From Micropterus salmoides (lineage: Eukaryota > Chordata > Actinopteri > Centrarchiformes > Centrarchidae), in assembly GCF_014851395.1 (NCBI RefSeq), contig NW_024040040.1, positions 25,897,000 to 25,960,999 on the forward strand: a DNA stretch of 64,000 nucleotides. The letters are read 5' to 3'. Under the pieces are notes generated by a model that worked only from the letters and a program-made list of their open reading frames with translations, was not told where the DNA came from and did not search any database. The translations under genes were made by a program, and so were the position numbers. Below, one piece after another: positions 11,991 to 23,869 of the stretch. Positions within the stretch are counted from its first letter, which is position 1; each line of letters starts with the position of its first letter.

Positions 11991-12834
11991 GCCACATGAT
12001 GTTGCATACTCCTGTAATACATTATTTTACTGTACTGCAATCATACATTTTGTTACATCTTGAGAGGGTTGGCTCATCACATCTAGTGCAAGTATGATCT
12101 TGGCCACTGACAGATAACATGGAAAAAGTAAGCCAAAAGTGTGTAACATTGTCACTACTTCTGTCTTACAGTCCATTATGATATTATATATTATAAATGA
12201 CATAATAGATGAAGTTTACAAAAGGTATAGTGAGGTGAGGATCAAGGGTCTTATCCACTTCGTTCAATTAGATAAATCTGTTTAAATCTTACCAAATTGG
12301 CGTTTTCATTCTTTGAAATACAATAGAAACACAAAACAGTATTGACAATAATAGATAATTTGAGCTTGTGGTAAAACAATGACATGTTTGTAATGGGCAT
12401 TTATCCTGTGAGTTATCAAATTACACTTTTTGCACAGTAGCAGAGAAATACAAACAAATAAGTTACTACTATTTATGCAAATGAAAGTAAGCATATTGGT
12501 TACTTGATAGGCACATGGTCTTGTTATTGTAACACTGTTAGCAGTAAAAAATAAATAAGTTTCTGCCATGGCAGTAAAATGCGAAATTTAGCTAACTGAT
12601 ATGAGCTTCCATTATATTCCATTTTATTGTCAACTAGAATGTGTATTTACTATATGTGTGAGAGCTGTCAGCTGTTAGCTATGACTGCTAGAGCTGCTGC
12701 TGCAAAGAACTGCTCCCTCAGCAATTTTTCAACTCCTACAGCGCTACCTACAGGTAAAGTAGAGAATCTTATGCCACAGAACACTTCGGTTGTTTAAGCT
12801 GCTGTTTCTCACTTCTCACTTGCTGAATCTGGTT

Positions 12835-12907
12835 GCTGACGTACTGCGGTAAGCGTGTTGACTCATTTCCGTTTCCGGTGTTTGTGTGTTGGTAGCGTGT
12901 TGTGCTG
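12835..12907 (+). repeat. copy of the LINE A 5' UTR block
   Basis: GCTGACGTACTGCGGTAAGC and the next ~50 bases match 28424-28497, the 5' leader of LINE A. Nothing else of the LINE follows here. Confidence 0.8.
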
Positions 12908-15646
12908 TGCATCGGCATGGGCACCCCCCCCACCCCTGCGGTAAAGTAAGCGCACCATAAAAAGTAGTGGGAGTTATCGTGTGCAGTGCGTGACATAACC
13001 ATGACTGTATGATTGATAACAGCTGATACTCGCACATTAGTTTCTATTATGGGTAAGTAATAGCTACTCCTGCCAGACAGTAAAGTGTAACGTTACTAAA
13101 CTTTACAGTGTAGTGATGTTAACACAGCATATCGTTATCAAACCGTATCAAACACTCCAGCTGGTCAGTTTTTGGTTGTCATGGTAATGTATTACGTCCG
13201 AATATTAACCACACCCCCATTCTCTGCTGGGTTTGAACTCACTAGAGCAAAAACAATTCCTTGTTGTGGTGCATTGCTTTGCCTAGGAGCCACTCAATCA
13301 CTCAAAATTCCCCAATTTCTACATTAAGTACATCAGCATCAAGGAGGAATTTTGTTTTGGGCTGATCTGAAACTGGTTACCTGCTAAGAAAATACCTGAA
13401 TATGTTTATCAAGGGTTTTTTCTTGAGGCTATGGCCAGGGTGCGAACTACAGGGGAGTCAGGGGACCTTGGCTCCTCTTAAAGACATAAATTCCCCTGAA
13501 AATATGATTTGTGATATTTTGGGGAGTCTTTAAAATATTGACATGTGCATTTGCTTTGTGCAGTTACAACATTTCTTTCAGGCTAAATCAACACTCTAAC
13601 TCTCATTTTGTGGCGATAGTGGACAGCATGTCGTTAGCTGCCGAGTTGTTGTTGTTGTAGTCAGAAAGGCTAGGGAATTCTACTCTTCTATTCTGCTTCA
13701 CATTAAAAGCAGAATAGTGGCTGTTCCAAGCAACAGAGAAAACAGGCGTGTGCTTGTGAGGCTACAGCCCACTAACCAAAAGGAAGTAAAAAAAGTGACT
13801 TATTAATAAGTAATAATATAATATATAAAATAAGTAAATTATAAGTAATTTCATTGAAAAACTACAGCCCCTTTAATTGAGATTTTTATGTTTCTATTGT
13901 ACAAGTAGAAATGTTGACTTAATGGTGGTGCTATATAGGAATTCTCAGAGGGTCAACAAAAGATTTTTGAGCTATTCTTCACCATGAATAATACTTTGAC
14001 AAAATAATCTTAACTGTAGGTCCACTCAGCGTTTCCCAGAGCTCTGACATTGCAACAGCAGTGGCAGTGTCCTCCATATTCCATCTGTTATCATGTAACA
14101 AAAATGAACTGCAGTTTCTCCCCCCAAAATATCCATTGAGAAAAACACATTCACACTTTTGTACTGATGATCACACCAGGAGAGTGTCATGCTGCTCCAA
14201 CTATGAATCACGTAACATTGACAGGGAAAATGAATGGCATTTTTAATTCCAGAACCAGGGGTACAGAAACAGCTCCTCCCATTTTGGAAACAGTATAAGT
14301 GAACATACAGATAAAATACCTAGTTGCATGTATACTTTCGCACTTTGCCAGTTTTGAGACAGAGAAGAAAATTATTTCTGCTATGATTAACTTTTTAAAG
14401 TTATACAATCCAGCCTCAAATTAGTAATTCACAGTGTAGTGCCTGTGTTTGATAAGTCTTTACCTTTTACCCTGTAGCCACATCCTCACACCTACGCAGC
14501 CTCTTGCATTGTTTTGCTATAGTGCTATTGTTGGTGTGAAGTGCCCTTTGGCGCCATCGCTACCAGGGCATAATTTTACAAAAAAAACCAAAAAAAAACA
14601 CTCCAGTGTTGCTGCCTGAACATCTGACACGGTTCCTCTCAGACTGGCCACAGATTTCATGTTGCAGATCCAGGTATGACTGGTACATTCTTACTTCTCA
14701 CATCCCTCCAAAGCAAACTGAGAGGGGAGAGTGAGTAATGAGGTAGGTGTGTGTGTAGGGGTCGATTCAAGTGCTCAAAGCGGGTCAGATGTCCACAGAG
14801 AGAGTGAGAAAGGAAGGCTGTGCTGGAGCTGATTGCCTCCTCCTCTCGAATTGCTTAAAGATGTGACTCTTCTTCAGTTCCACTGTAAAATAGTGTCTGT
14901 GTTCAACTTGGCTCTCCCTTAACTCCTAAGTGATGTGGAGAGAAATTTCTGATACAAAAGTGCTACTGCACAGTTCTCCTGACAGTTTGACTATCACATT
15001 ACTCCTAGCCCATGGTGGCCAATACTAGCAGCCTCACCATTACACTGATAGATAAGGGGCTGAAATTAAAAGAGACCTGAACGCTAATGAGGGAGATAGA
15101 TTGAGACTGACAGAGAGCTGTTTTGCCTTCTCCACTGATTAGCCAGAACCGATGTTCAGGCTTGCATGTAGACAAACTAAATAAGAGGAAGCAGCCAGGA
15201 AAAGCGGGGAGGATAAGGATTGGGGTGCGGAGGCTTAAAGATTTATTTTATAAATTCTTTGGACTTGTGCTGGCAGACGGAGACGGCCGGGCTTTAATGA
15301 AACTGTCAGGCCATGTGAAAGCCTGATGAGGTTCCCCTAACGCTACATTAACGGTAGCCCCTCAGCCACCTTCTCATGCCAAATATAATTACAGCATCAT
15401 TACCAGCGCTGTCCAGGTACCTGCTGGACAAACTAACCCCCCACCCCCAACCCCTTGCCTCCTCTACTCCTTGATCCCCTTCCACCCACCATAATCACAC
15501 CGTTTCTCTGCATTGCGGCACAGAGAAAACCCAAGCAATTCATACCACTCATTAGTTTCCCCATGTCCTTCCTATAGTGCCACTTTCACATGGAATGATT
15601 AGAAGAGAGACAACAAACAAACTGCTGCGTAAGAAAGAGAGGCGGC

Positions 15647-15666
15647 GGGGGGGGGGGGGGGGGGGG
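15647..15666 (+). repeat. G20 homopolymer
   Basis: Twenty G in a row after a GGC-rich lead-in; it could form G-quadruplexes and is prone to length error. Confidence 0.95.
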
Positions 15667-16840
15667 CTGGTGGAAAAGTAATTGACATCAAATTCAAATC
15701 AAACACCAAGCAAGAGGCTGCTCAATAATATTGCTTCTTGTGTTATATTGTGTCTTGTGTTGTCGCTCTTGTGTTGATGTTTGTCTGTCAGCAGAGTTGT
15801 TATTTTTAATCGTATGTAATCATAACAAATGCACGTGTACCAGCAGTGAATTACACTCATACCCAAAGATGATAGAAAATGGACATTGTGAAAAGGAGAA
15901 TGTGAATTTGACAGCTCCTTACATTAATTCTCTTGAGAAACCAACCATTGTTGTAATTCATTATAGGTGACTGTAAAACAGGGAAAACAATACATCACTT
16001 TCAACAGTAGTGTTCTTGGAAAAGTTTTATCCCAATCTATGTACGTAAGTAATGTTTCTAGCTCAACAGATTCAGATAGAAATACAAATATTGACTTGAT
16101 AATGGCCCACACTTGTAAGTTTCACGTTGACTAGAAAGGACATCCACGCACAGACGGTATTATGCTCCACTGTCTGTGTTTATCAAAGGATCAGTTAAAA
16201 TCCAACAAAGCGAGGTGCTAGTTTGCATAAAGATTCCCAGAACTTTCACTCCATTGGTTTCCTTTCACCTTACTTTTTTACAGATGGAGCTTAGTCAGCG
16301 GATCATACACAATGCTCACCTCTCCAGAGACAAAGAAAGCGCCTGTGTTCCGCTGTAAGAGCTCAGACACGAGTTAGAGCAAACATGGTTTTGTATTGAT
16401 TACCTGCAACAGGAACCATTTCAACAGGCTCAGAGATCTATGTGTATTCAGCAAAAAACATGCACAAGGCGAGTATTGATGCCACAGCATTATGCACAGC
16501 CCATCCATAATAATACATCAGTTAAAGTGGAGTTGTGACCAGAGGAATTGGCGAGACAAATTCTTTTGACTCAGAATAATGATGCATAAATTCTACTTCT
16601 AGAAGCATGTTACATATTTAGTAATTTTGAAAAATTGGTTGTATAAAAAGCAACATTTGATACACAAAACATTACAGACCTTAAAATTACAAGTTTCAGT
16701 TCAGTTGCTTGTTTATACCTGGTTACAAGGCGCTTAAAATGGAGGTTGTAACACAAACAAGAGCAGTTAGAGTTTCAATAGCCTGTTCAAGGAGACTATT
16801 GCTCAAGGAGAGACGCAGTTCCGCCCTTTATGGTAGGTAT

Positions 16841-16886
16841 AATATTAATTATATAATTAATTATAATTAATTATATATATATAATT
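16841..16886. repeat. AT-only near-palindrome
   Basis: Overlapping TTAATTATAATTAA-type palindromes merging into a TATATATA run; only A and T over about 45 bases, except the borders. Confidence 0.8.
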
Positions 16887-17147
16887 GTTATTATTTTACG
16901 CACTGCTGGCCGCCGGCACACAGTAGCAACCATGTTATCATATGGCCAAGTTCAAGATACCAAAGTCAATCTACTGACAACAACTTCACAATTTTTCATC
17001 TCAGTGGTACAAACTCCTCATCTCCTATGTCATCCACACCATGGAGACAGAGAGATAGATGGTCACCTATATATATGATGGAATTACACATACAAACAAT
17101 TTATTCCCACATGCCTCTGGCTCTTCACCTGATGAACCACTGTAAGT

Positions 17148-17206
17148 CGTTCTACTTCCACTCTACTTCGTTCTACTTCCACTCTACTTCGTTCTACTTT
17201 TCTACT
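17148..17206 (+). repeat. 21 bp minisatellite, ~2.8 copies
   Basis: The unit CGTTCTACTTCCACTCTACT(T) is repeated perfectly at 17148-17168 and 17169-17189, then a shortened copy follows. Confidence 0.9.
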
Positions 17207-17406
17207 AGTTGGCTGGCTCAGCAATACAGAATCACTAACATGCTGCCATACTGCAAGTTCAACAGAAAAAAACTCTAACCGCACTAGCATGCTAACAAGG
17301 CCACCATGCTGCTATACAATGCTCAGGGCTTGCTCTGGCTTGACATTACAAGTGAAACTAACAAACATTTACTGCAAAATCATTCAAAAACTTTAAAAAA
17401 CACAAC

Positions 17407-17568
17407 TTACTTGTAAACCAGATCGACTCTGTTCAAAAAATGATCGTCCTCTTCGAAGTCATGATGATCAGTGGTGTCAGAAGAATCTTTAATTTCAACT
17501 TCACTTCTTCTTATAACCTCTAGCAGGGCCTCCAGTTTGTTGTAGACTTTATTCTGCTGCTTAGACAT
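17407..17568 (-). CDS. possible 53-residue N-terminal exon, unknown
   Basis: The ATG at 17568 opens a 53-residue frame starting MSKQQNKVYNKLEALLEVIR and then becoming strongly acidic and His-rich (DTTDHHDFEEDD). Its start is helix-like; the acidic tail resembles the N-termini of several transposase types such as piggyBac, but no diagnostic motif is present. The stop overlaps a good donor (GTAAGT, reading from about 17410 on the minus strand), so this may be a first exon. No downstream exon was found. About 1.3 kb to the right, ACCTGTTAGGG-type sequence next to TTAA (around 18878-18894, reverse complement) could be a TTAA-transposon end. This is only a hint. Confidence 0.2.
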   Translation of the reverse strand: MSKQQNKVYNKLEALLEVIRRSEVEIKDSSDTTDHHDFEEDDHFLNRVDLVYK

Positions 17569-17569
17569 G

Positions 17570-19280
17570 ATTTAGTTGAAAAAAAAAAAAAGTACTGTAA
17601 ACTAAATACTGAGCTAATTCAACAGGGTGTCTACTGCGTAGAAGTTTAGCGTGCGTCGTCTACTTCTTCTTCCTCGTTGAGCGGTTAAGCACACGTCTAT
17701 TACATTACACACGGATGAATGCATGACACGTTTCTCAAAGCAGCAACTATCGTTGTGGTATGAGATATCGTTGGAAAGCTCTCAAGGTGTAGAATACAAT
17801 GACACTGTGTTTGACCGTGCATGAATGTCAGGCATGGGCATCAGCGTCTGCAATATAGGCCTCCGTGTCATTCATTTTCATGTGAGAATCATATTGATAG
17901 AAGCAAAATGACAATGAGAGGGTAAGGAACCAATATTAACTGCTTTTGATAACAATTTCTTTGGGATTTGGTGAAATGTTGAGACATACAAAATTTGACA
18001 TGCTGACTGTAAAATTGTGAAGTTTGGCTGTGTGATTGTTCTGAAGCTGACGTGAGCTGGTTAGCTCAGGCTATGCTATGCTTGGTATCAACGGAGAGAG
18101 TAGCTTCTCAAGTTTCACCCGACACCCAATTCATAGTTTTCAGTCATGTGATATGCGCGGTGACCTGGAGGGCAAAACAACGGACGAACATAGCGGCTCA
18201 CACCGTGACTCCCCCGTAGAGACGCCGCAAAAGCAGTCAGATTTTATTTGGATCACCTTTCAACTTAAGAGAAAGAAAGTGTTGGGCATATCTGATCCAT
18301 ATAACATTAGAGCATCCGCTGCCGCATTTCTACCGTTAAAAACCGCCAGGTCCCTGCCGCCGCTGGACTGCGGTAATGTTTACTTTTACCTTATGGGGAA
18401 TCCCTCACCTAACACAGCTCAGACTTGTCTCCTCAATTAGTAAAACCCGAAAGCACAACAACCATCCAGCATTTTGGCAACGCAAAAAGTAACAAACTCA
18501 AAGTAACAGTATATCACTTGCATAGGCCTATTGGTTGGCAGGCAACAGAAATTAACGTCTTTTTGCCCTCCAAGGGAGCGTTTTCATTGGAGTGTGACGT
18601 CTCGTGAAAACTATGAATAAGGGGGAGTGGAGCGATTGGATTACATGTATTGTTGCGTTCCATTTCAGTATTTATAGAATGTTATTTTTTAAACAAAACT
18701 ATTGAAATTATTGCCAAACAAACATTCTTTGTACAAAATACATGCGGAGTAATGCTTTGATAGTGTTGAGGGATCTTCTTTTTGATAAAATAGGGAAAGA
18801 AATCACCACAGCATTTTATTAACTTTTTACAGGCAGTTATTTATAGTACCGTTCTTCTCGACCCAGTACCGGGTTCGGTCGGCCCTAACAGGTTAATACA
18901 ACATGATGTGCGTTTAGGAAATTATGGTCACATTTAGAGGAAAATAGACCATAAAGCAGAGTATGCTTCAGGGCTGGACTGTCTTTGAATAACAAGTCAT
19001 TATAAAATCAACATGGCAGCGCCCTAACAGCCAAACTCAATGCTTCAAAACGGCAGTCCACAAACCAAAGGGTGACGTGACGTTTTATACAGTCTACTGT
19101 TCTATGCATCATACTAAGGTATCAGTAGGTAACGGCAGTAAAATAGAATGAGTCGTCAGTAGGTGATGAGTGAGTCCAAGAATGCACACTACAGAGAGCG
19201 CTCCTGACTGAAACTGTATTTTCATATTTCGAACAGGAATTAAATGTCGTGCACCAGAATGGGCTTTGCATCATTCTTGC
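17570..19280. other. no recognised gene; one 120-codon open frame
   Basis: A 120-codon plus-strand frame (18078-18440) encodes a Ser/Thr-rich start and KRKKVLGISD but no domain I recognise. Neither a splice pattern nor a repeat match supports it. The rest is non-coding. Confidence 0.3.
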
Positions 19281-19490
19281 ACGTGTAACAGCAACATGGA
19301 TACCATATTGTTTGGAAATCCATTCAATAGTTGTCGAGACATTTCACTAAAATGAAAAGGGTTAGGCTCATAGTGGCACAAGAAGAACACTCAGGGGATC
19401 ACAAAAGTCTGTACCTGGGAACCATGAATATACTGTAGGCCTATATCCAACAGACAAACTGACATTGCCATCCCTAGAGCTAACTGCTAG
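19280..19490 (+). repeat. old interspersed fish repeat (class unknown)
   Basis: Includes AATAGTTGTCGAGACATTTC, AGTGGCACAAGAAGAA and CTGACATTGCCATCCCTAGA, text I recognise from a very common fish repeat. A weaker relative lies at about 5608-5712. Confidence 0.55.
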
Positions 19491-19574
19491 TATGACTAAA
19501 ATGTCATCAGAAACATGGAATGTTGACTTTTTCAGTATTTAATTGTTAAATAATATGCTAATTTCATTTTCAGG

Positions 19575-20290
19575 TTCGTACAGCTCTGTTCGGGATCCTC
19601 CGGAGATGCCGAAGGGGAAAGCGTGCTGCCGCGCTGGTTAAACTGAGACAGCGGGTTTTTTCGCACTGCGCTCCCTTCTATCCACCTGCCGAAAAGTCCG
19701 CTCTCTGGCCAACAAAATGGCTGAACTGCTCAGAACTCACTCGGACTTCTGCAGATCTGCTGCCCTCTGTTTTACAGAGTCCTGGCTCACAGAGTACCTC
19801 CTCGGACAGGGCACTTTACCTGCGTATCGCGTAACGGAGCTCACGGGGAAAACAAGGGGAGGAGGACTCTGTCTCTACATAAATAAAGGCTGGTGTACAG
19901 ATGTCAAAGTGTTGAAGTAATCATGAAGCCCTCACTTACAGACATTATTCATAAACTGTAAAACTTTTTATTCACCACGGGAGTTTTCCATGTTTGTTCT
20001 GGTCCAAACCTCAGTCATGAACTTCCAAAGTACAGACAGCATATTAAGTGTCCCACCAGGGACACTAACACACTGGACCACTGTTACTCTACATTAAAGG
20101 ATGCCTATCGCGCTGTTCCCCATGCAGCCTTGGGACTCTCTGATCACTGTCTGGTTGATCTTATGGTGTTGGCCCACCTGAAGGACATTACAGGCCCCTT
20201 GCTGGCCCCCCTGCAGTTTGCCTACAGGGCTAACAGGTCAGTGGATGATGCAGTCAACTTGGGACCGCATTACATCCTGCAACACTCAAC
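19575..20290 (+). pseudogene. LINE B fragment: endonuclease start plus RT segment
   Basis: 19717-19917 encodes a MAELLRTHSDFCRSAALCFT start followed by TESWLTE and the GGGLCLYINKGW block of an APE-type LINE endonuclease, which nicks target DNA for reverse transcription. Later frames carry the end of that domain (LPKYRQHIKCPT-like, then LGLSDHCLVDL near 20140-20165). A junction then leads directly to reverse-transcriptase text (HLKDITGPLLAPLQFAYRAN, near 20175-20235). Most of the endonuclease middle, the linker and the RT start are missing, and the frame changes several times. The same family recurs at 24960-25480, 52290-52890 and 53845-54790. I place it in the APE-bearing Jockey/L2-like assemblage without naming a clade. 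Confidence 0.75.
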
Positions 20291-20417
20291 TCTTCAGTGA
20301 CATATGCAAGGATCCTGTTCTGTCTCACACAGGCTCCGCCCTCTACTGGACTCTATGGGTACTACCTCCTCCAATCACACGCATACACACTGAAATTTTT
20401 ATTGTGCACATAGCAGA

Positions 20418-20460
20418 CCACCGCGACCCTGTACGCAGGATAAGCGGTTGACGATGGATG
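20418..20460 (+). mobile_element. retroposon tail, short copy
   Basis: CCGCGACCCTGTACGCAGGA, TAAGCGGTTGACGATGGATG: the last ~40 bases of the tail also seen at 4648-4738 and 54560-54677. Confidence 0.7.
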
Positions 20461-20469
20461 GACCAATAC

Positions 20470-21090
20470 GACGTCGCAACCGATACGTGCGTGATGTATA
20501 AATGTCCCTACTACCTCAGCATCCTTTTTTCTTCAGCAACTGTTCACTGAATTCACCACTACGGATGGAGTAAAAATGTTCATTTACATTCTTCAAAGAG
20601 CTAAGTTCACTTCTCTTCTCAAAGAGCTAACTCCTGAAGTGAGGCTAAGGGCTCACCTTGCGCCTCGTGTTCACAAAGCCACTGTTCTAAACGTGCTGCT
20701 TGTGTACACTGTTGTGATGCTTGTGAATGTTAAACTGTTTATTAAAAACACATTACATTCTTAAAAGTGCTAATTCCCCACCACCAACCCCATCCCATCG
20801 ACCTAGCTGTTTGAATGAGCCTCTGCGTTCCGGCACGTTCCCCGACGCTAAGCTAACAGCTCGCCCCTCGGCCCACACCGCTCTCCCGGTCAGAACCAAG
20901 TGAGAGGGTGGGTGAGGCCCGGGCAACAGCCTGGCTAGCCTGACCGATGTGTCACGACGTGACAGCCGAGAAACAAGCTGCTCTTACCGTAGAAACTGAA
21001 ACTAAACGTTGCAGCGTTTGTTCACCTGTACACATGCAGAATAGTGACGCTGCTGCATCCTGAGTCCATCCAGAATCAAATTCCTCATAT
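20470..21090. other. no gene recognised
   Basis: A short open frame at 20576-20764 has two hydrophobic stretches but no domain I know. The region is flanked by retroelement fragments and is probably also repeat-derived. Confidence 0.3.
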
Positions 21091-21130
21091 GTGTACATAC
21101 CTGGCATAAAGCTGATTCTGATTGTGATTA
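21091..21130 (+). repeat. LINE-type 3' end (ATAAAGCTGATTCTGATT-like)
   Basis: GTACATACCTGGCATAAAGC followed by TGATTCTGATTGTGATT matches the 3' terminus of LINE B, seen in reverse at 53845-53875. It may be the end of the fragment starting at 19575 after internal loss. Confidence 0.6.
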
Positions 21131-21927
21131 CTACATTACTGCAGCGCCTCTATTCATCCTCTGTCTGACCACACTTTTAGCTTTTGTCACTTTATGTCAC
21201 CCTTCCCTAAAAGCCCACATTCTTCTGATTGGCCAACTTCACGAAAGCCTCTTGAGGGGCATGAACTAGCTGGCACAGTGCTGAAACGAAGTGTGGCAAA
21301 TGGTCTGGCTATGTGAGACGAGGCAGTATCCAACGGCCCGCACTGCCTCACCCTCTTGCCAGTTTGCACGATGGCTATGACAGATACAATAACTTAGCTT
21401 GGAAAATAGCAATATGCACACTGAATCTGATGAATTCTAGTCTATTATTATAAGGAGTATGGTCTAGACCTGCTCTAAATGAAAAGTGCAATGAGATAAC
21501 TTATTCTTCTTCAGTGATTTACAGGTTTTCTGATGAACAGATAGCTTTACGTGGTGTTAGTGGTTACTTTAGCCTGCTAACTGTAGCTTGCATTAGCTAG
21601 TTACCTAAGCAACTAGCCATCCTATTAGTTAACTACCTAGACTGAGAGTTTGGAGCACTGTGGGTTGGTCTTTATCCCTCTAGTACTGGAGCTTTGACAA
21701 ATAGCAGCACCTACATTTAGTTAGTTATTAAATTAGCAACAAGTAAAGCTATCTGTCCATCTACGTTAGTGTGTCGTTCAAAGAACGTTTCCTTCATTTG
21801 ACCTAATCTTGTATGTGACTCAGGAGGAACGGGTTGTCTCAGTGAGTAATTTGTTCATTTTCACGCATGCGTGAATAGTCTGGGACTCTTACTTTCACTC
21901 GTTACACAGCAGCTGAAAGGTCTCCGT

Positions 21928-22240
21928 CAGCACAGGAAACAGAATTGATTAGCTCAGGACTCATAACTGTGGGTCTCTGGGTTTGAGTCGTTCATTTATC
22001 ACGTGACAGCTCAGCTACAGGGCTGTGGTAAGCAGGCAGCACAGGAAACAGAATTGATTAGTTCACGACTCTCAATTGTGGTTCTCTGGGTTTGAGTCGT
22101 TCATTTGTCACGTGACAGCTGACTACAGGCTGTGGTAAGCAGGCAGCACAGGAAACAGAATTGATTAGTTCTGGACTCATAACTGTGGGTCTCTGGGTTT
22201 GAGTCGTTCATTTGTCACGTGACATCTCGGCTTCTGTGGA
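21928..22240 (+). repeat. minisatellite, 107-109 bp unit, ~2.9 copies
   Basis: Each unit starts CAGCACAGGAAACAGAATTG (21928, 22037, 22144) and contains GGTTTGAGTCGTTCATTT and TCACGTGAC, which includes a CACGTG E-box. The copies differ by scattered substitutions and short indels. The GTTCATT-rich text resembles the DNA-transposon-like repeat at 49905-50345. Confidence 0.9.
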
Positions 22241-22854
22241 GCAGGAATGAACTAATCGTTCAGTGCTCACATGGGTCCTCCTCGGAGTCTGTCTTCACTT
22301 GGCTGAGTTACTGCCAGCACCAGGGAATGAGAGGCAAGTCTTTTGTCAGGTAACAGTCACTGGACTGACATTTCTAATATATATTTTGATAATTTTGTGA
22401 CATTTAATAAAGAATAACATTATTACAGCGCAGTGTTATTGATGTTGTGCTAAGTTATAGTTTTAACACAGCCGCACCGTAACTTTAGTCCTACTAGTGT
22501 TTACAGACAACAGCTGATGAGAGTTATTCTGGGTCCACTTTGGAGCCCTGACAGAGTTCTACCGGAAGCTGAATTACCACAGAGGTAATCTCCTCTCCAA
22601 AACAAACGGACCCGGACATTAAACCATTAAAACACAGCCACATAGCAACGTTAACGTTAGCCCTGTGGTTTGTTTACAGCTAACAGCTGATCCGGTCCGC
22701 CAGAGAACGCAACTTAACTTTTACTTTTTATTTATCGACAGAGCCGTGCTGTTGTTTCACCGCTCCTCACTGGTGAACAACCTGCAGTGTTTGAGATTAT
22801 TATCAAATTTGTTCAATTTTAACAAGAGTGTGTTTTATTCATCTAGTGTGTCAA

Positions 22855-23152
22855 GCTTCAATATATTCCCTGTAAATATGATGTCAATATATAGATTTTA
22901 CTCATGGATAGGCGTTAGGCTACTGTATGAATGAGCACTTAGATATAGAGAGATATAGATATAGAGATATAGTGATAGTAATTATAATTATATATATATA
23001 TATATATATATGACTGGTCTGGTAGTAAACTCAGGAAAGATTGTGAAAATGGACGGATTTAGCCGGAGTAGTGGCTTAATCGAATATTGACAACATATTT
23101 CTGTGGTTTTTACATGGTTTGAATTTGGTTGTGGCTCCATGGGGCTTTATAG
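22855..23152 (+). repeat. dispersed repeat, inverted relative of 50085-50335
   Basis: GAAAATGGACGGATTTAGCC, GGAGTAGTGG and the ACATGGTTTGAATTTGGTTG block, ending at the GGGGCTTTATAGAA text, recur as the reverse complement at 50085-50335, including the AT-rich centre and TACTGTATGAATGA. Confidence 0.85.
22989..23011. repeat. (TA)n microsatellite
   Basis: About 11 TA units inside the dispersed repeat. Confidence 0.9.
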
Positions 23153-23205
23153 AACCATGATTGTCACGATCTGGCTCTTGGACCGTGACAAATATGGAGA
23201 CACAC

Positions 23206-23361
23206 CATGTTGAACGTATAACAAAAGTAATTTATTTTAACAAATGATAAACAATAAACCTAACTGAAAATCAGTCCAGGTGTGAGTGAGTGAAAGTATG
23301 GTGTAGGTGAAAGTGTTGAAGAGTAGAAATAAAACAATGGAAAACTCAAAATGACCGCAGC
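23206..23361 (+). repeat. direct repeat copy 1 (shorter)
   Basis: Matches 23540-23734 from CATGTTGAACGTATAACAAA through GAAAACTCAAAATGACCGCAGC. This copy lacks two internal blocks (~26 and ~13 bp) present in copy 2. Confidence 0.9.
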
Positions 23362-23539
23362 CACATCCTTGACGGGGGACGCCTCTGCCGACGGGGAAAC
23401 AGAGAGCACGTGCACCTCAACACTGCACCAGTGCCAGGCTTAAGTAATCGGCACACACTGGGGCCCTCAGGTGTTCACGCTTACCTGATGAATATAAGCA
23501 CAAGGAAGTTACCCAGGACAGCCCCACAGGGGTCGTCAA

Positions 23540-23734
23540 CATGTTGAAAGTATAACAAAAGTAATTTATTTTAACAAATGATAAACAATAAACCTAACTA
23601 TAATGCAAAAGGAAGCAAGTCATGTGAAAATCAGTCCAGTCAGTAGTGATAGGTGTGAGTGAGTGAAAGTATGGTGTAGGTGAAAGTGTTGAAGAGTAGA
23701 AATAAAACAACGGAAAACTCAAAATGACCGCAGC
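23540..23734 (+). repeat. direct repeat copy 2 (longer)
   Basis: Second copy of 23206-23361, offset ~334 bp. Each copy ends in a CCGCAGC motif and the two are separated by unrelated GC-richer sequence. Confidence 0.9.
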
Positions 23735-23869
23735 GGAATGGCAGCTTTGCATTGTGTTATTAATAAAGTCCATGTCTTGTCCAGGTGAGCTGTGCTGGGG
23801 GCATGGCTGGGGCCAGTGACTGTATAGGTGTGAAATCACAACCTTCGGTCCCGACACCTCGTTTCAAGG

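Larger units (their letters stand above)
12910..17145. other. non-coding, simple repeats only
   Basis: No supported gene. About 13440-13520 looks like an old interspersed repeat, but I cannot name it. Simple repeats inside are listed separately. Confidence 0.4.

Noticed and set aside
18078..18440. 120-codon plus-strand frame
   Set aside because: Longest anonymous frame outside elements, but composition and content show no domain and no neighbouring exon; kept only as a remark.
21928..22240. CRISPR-like array
   Set aside because: Long diverged units with no regular spacers; a eukaryotic minisatellite.
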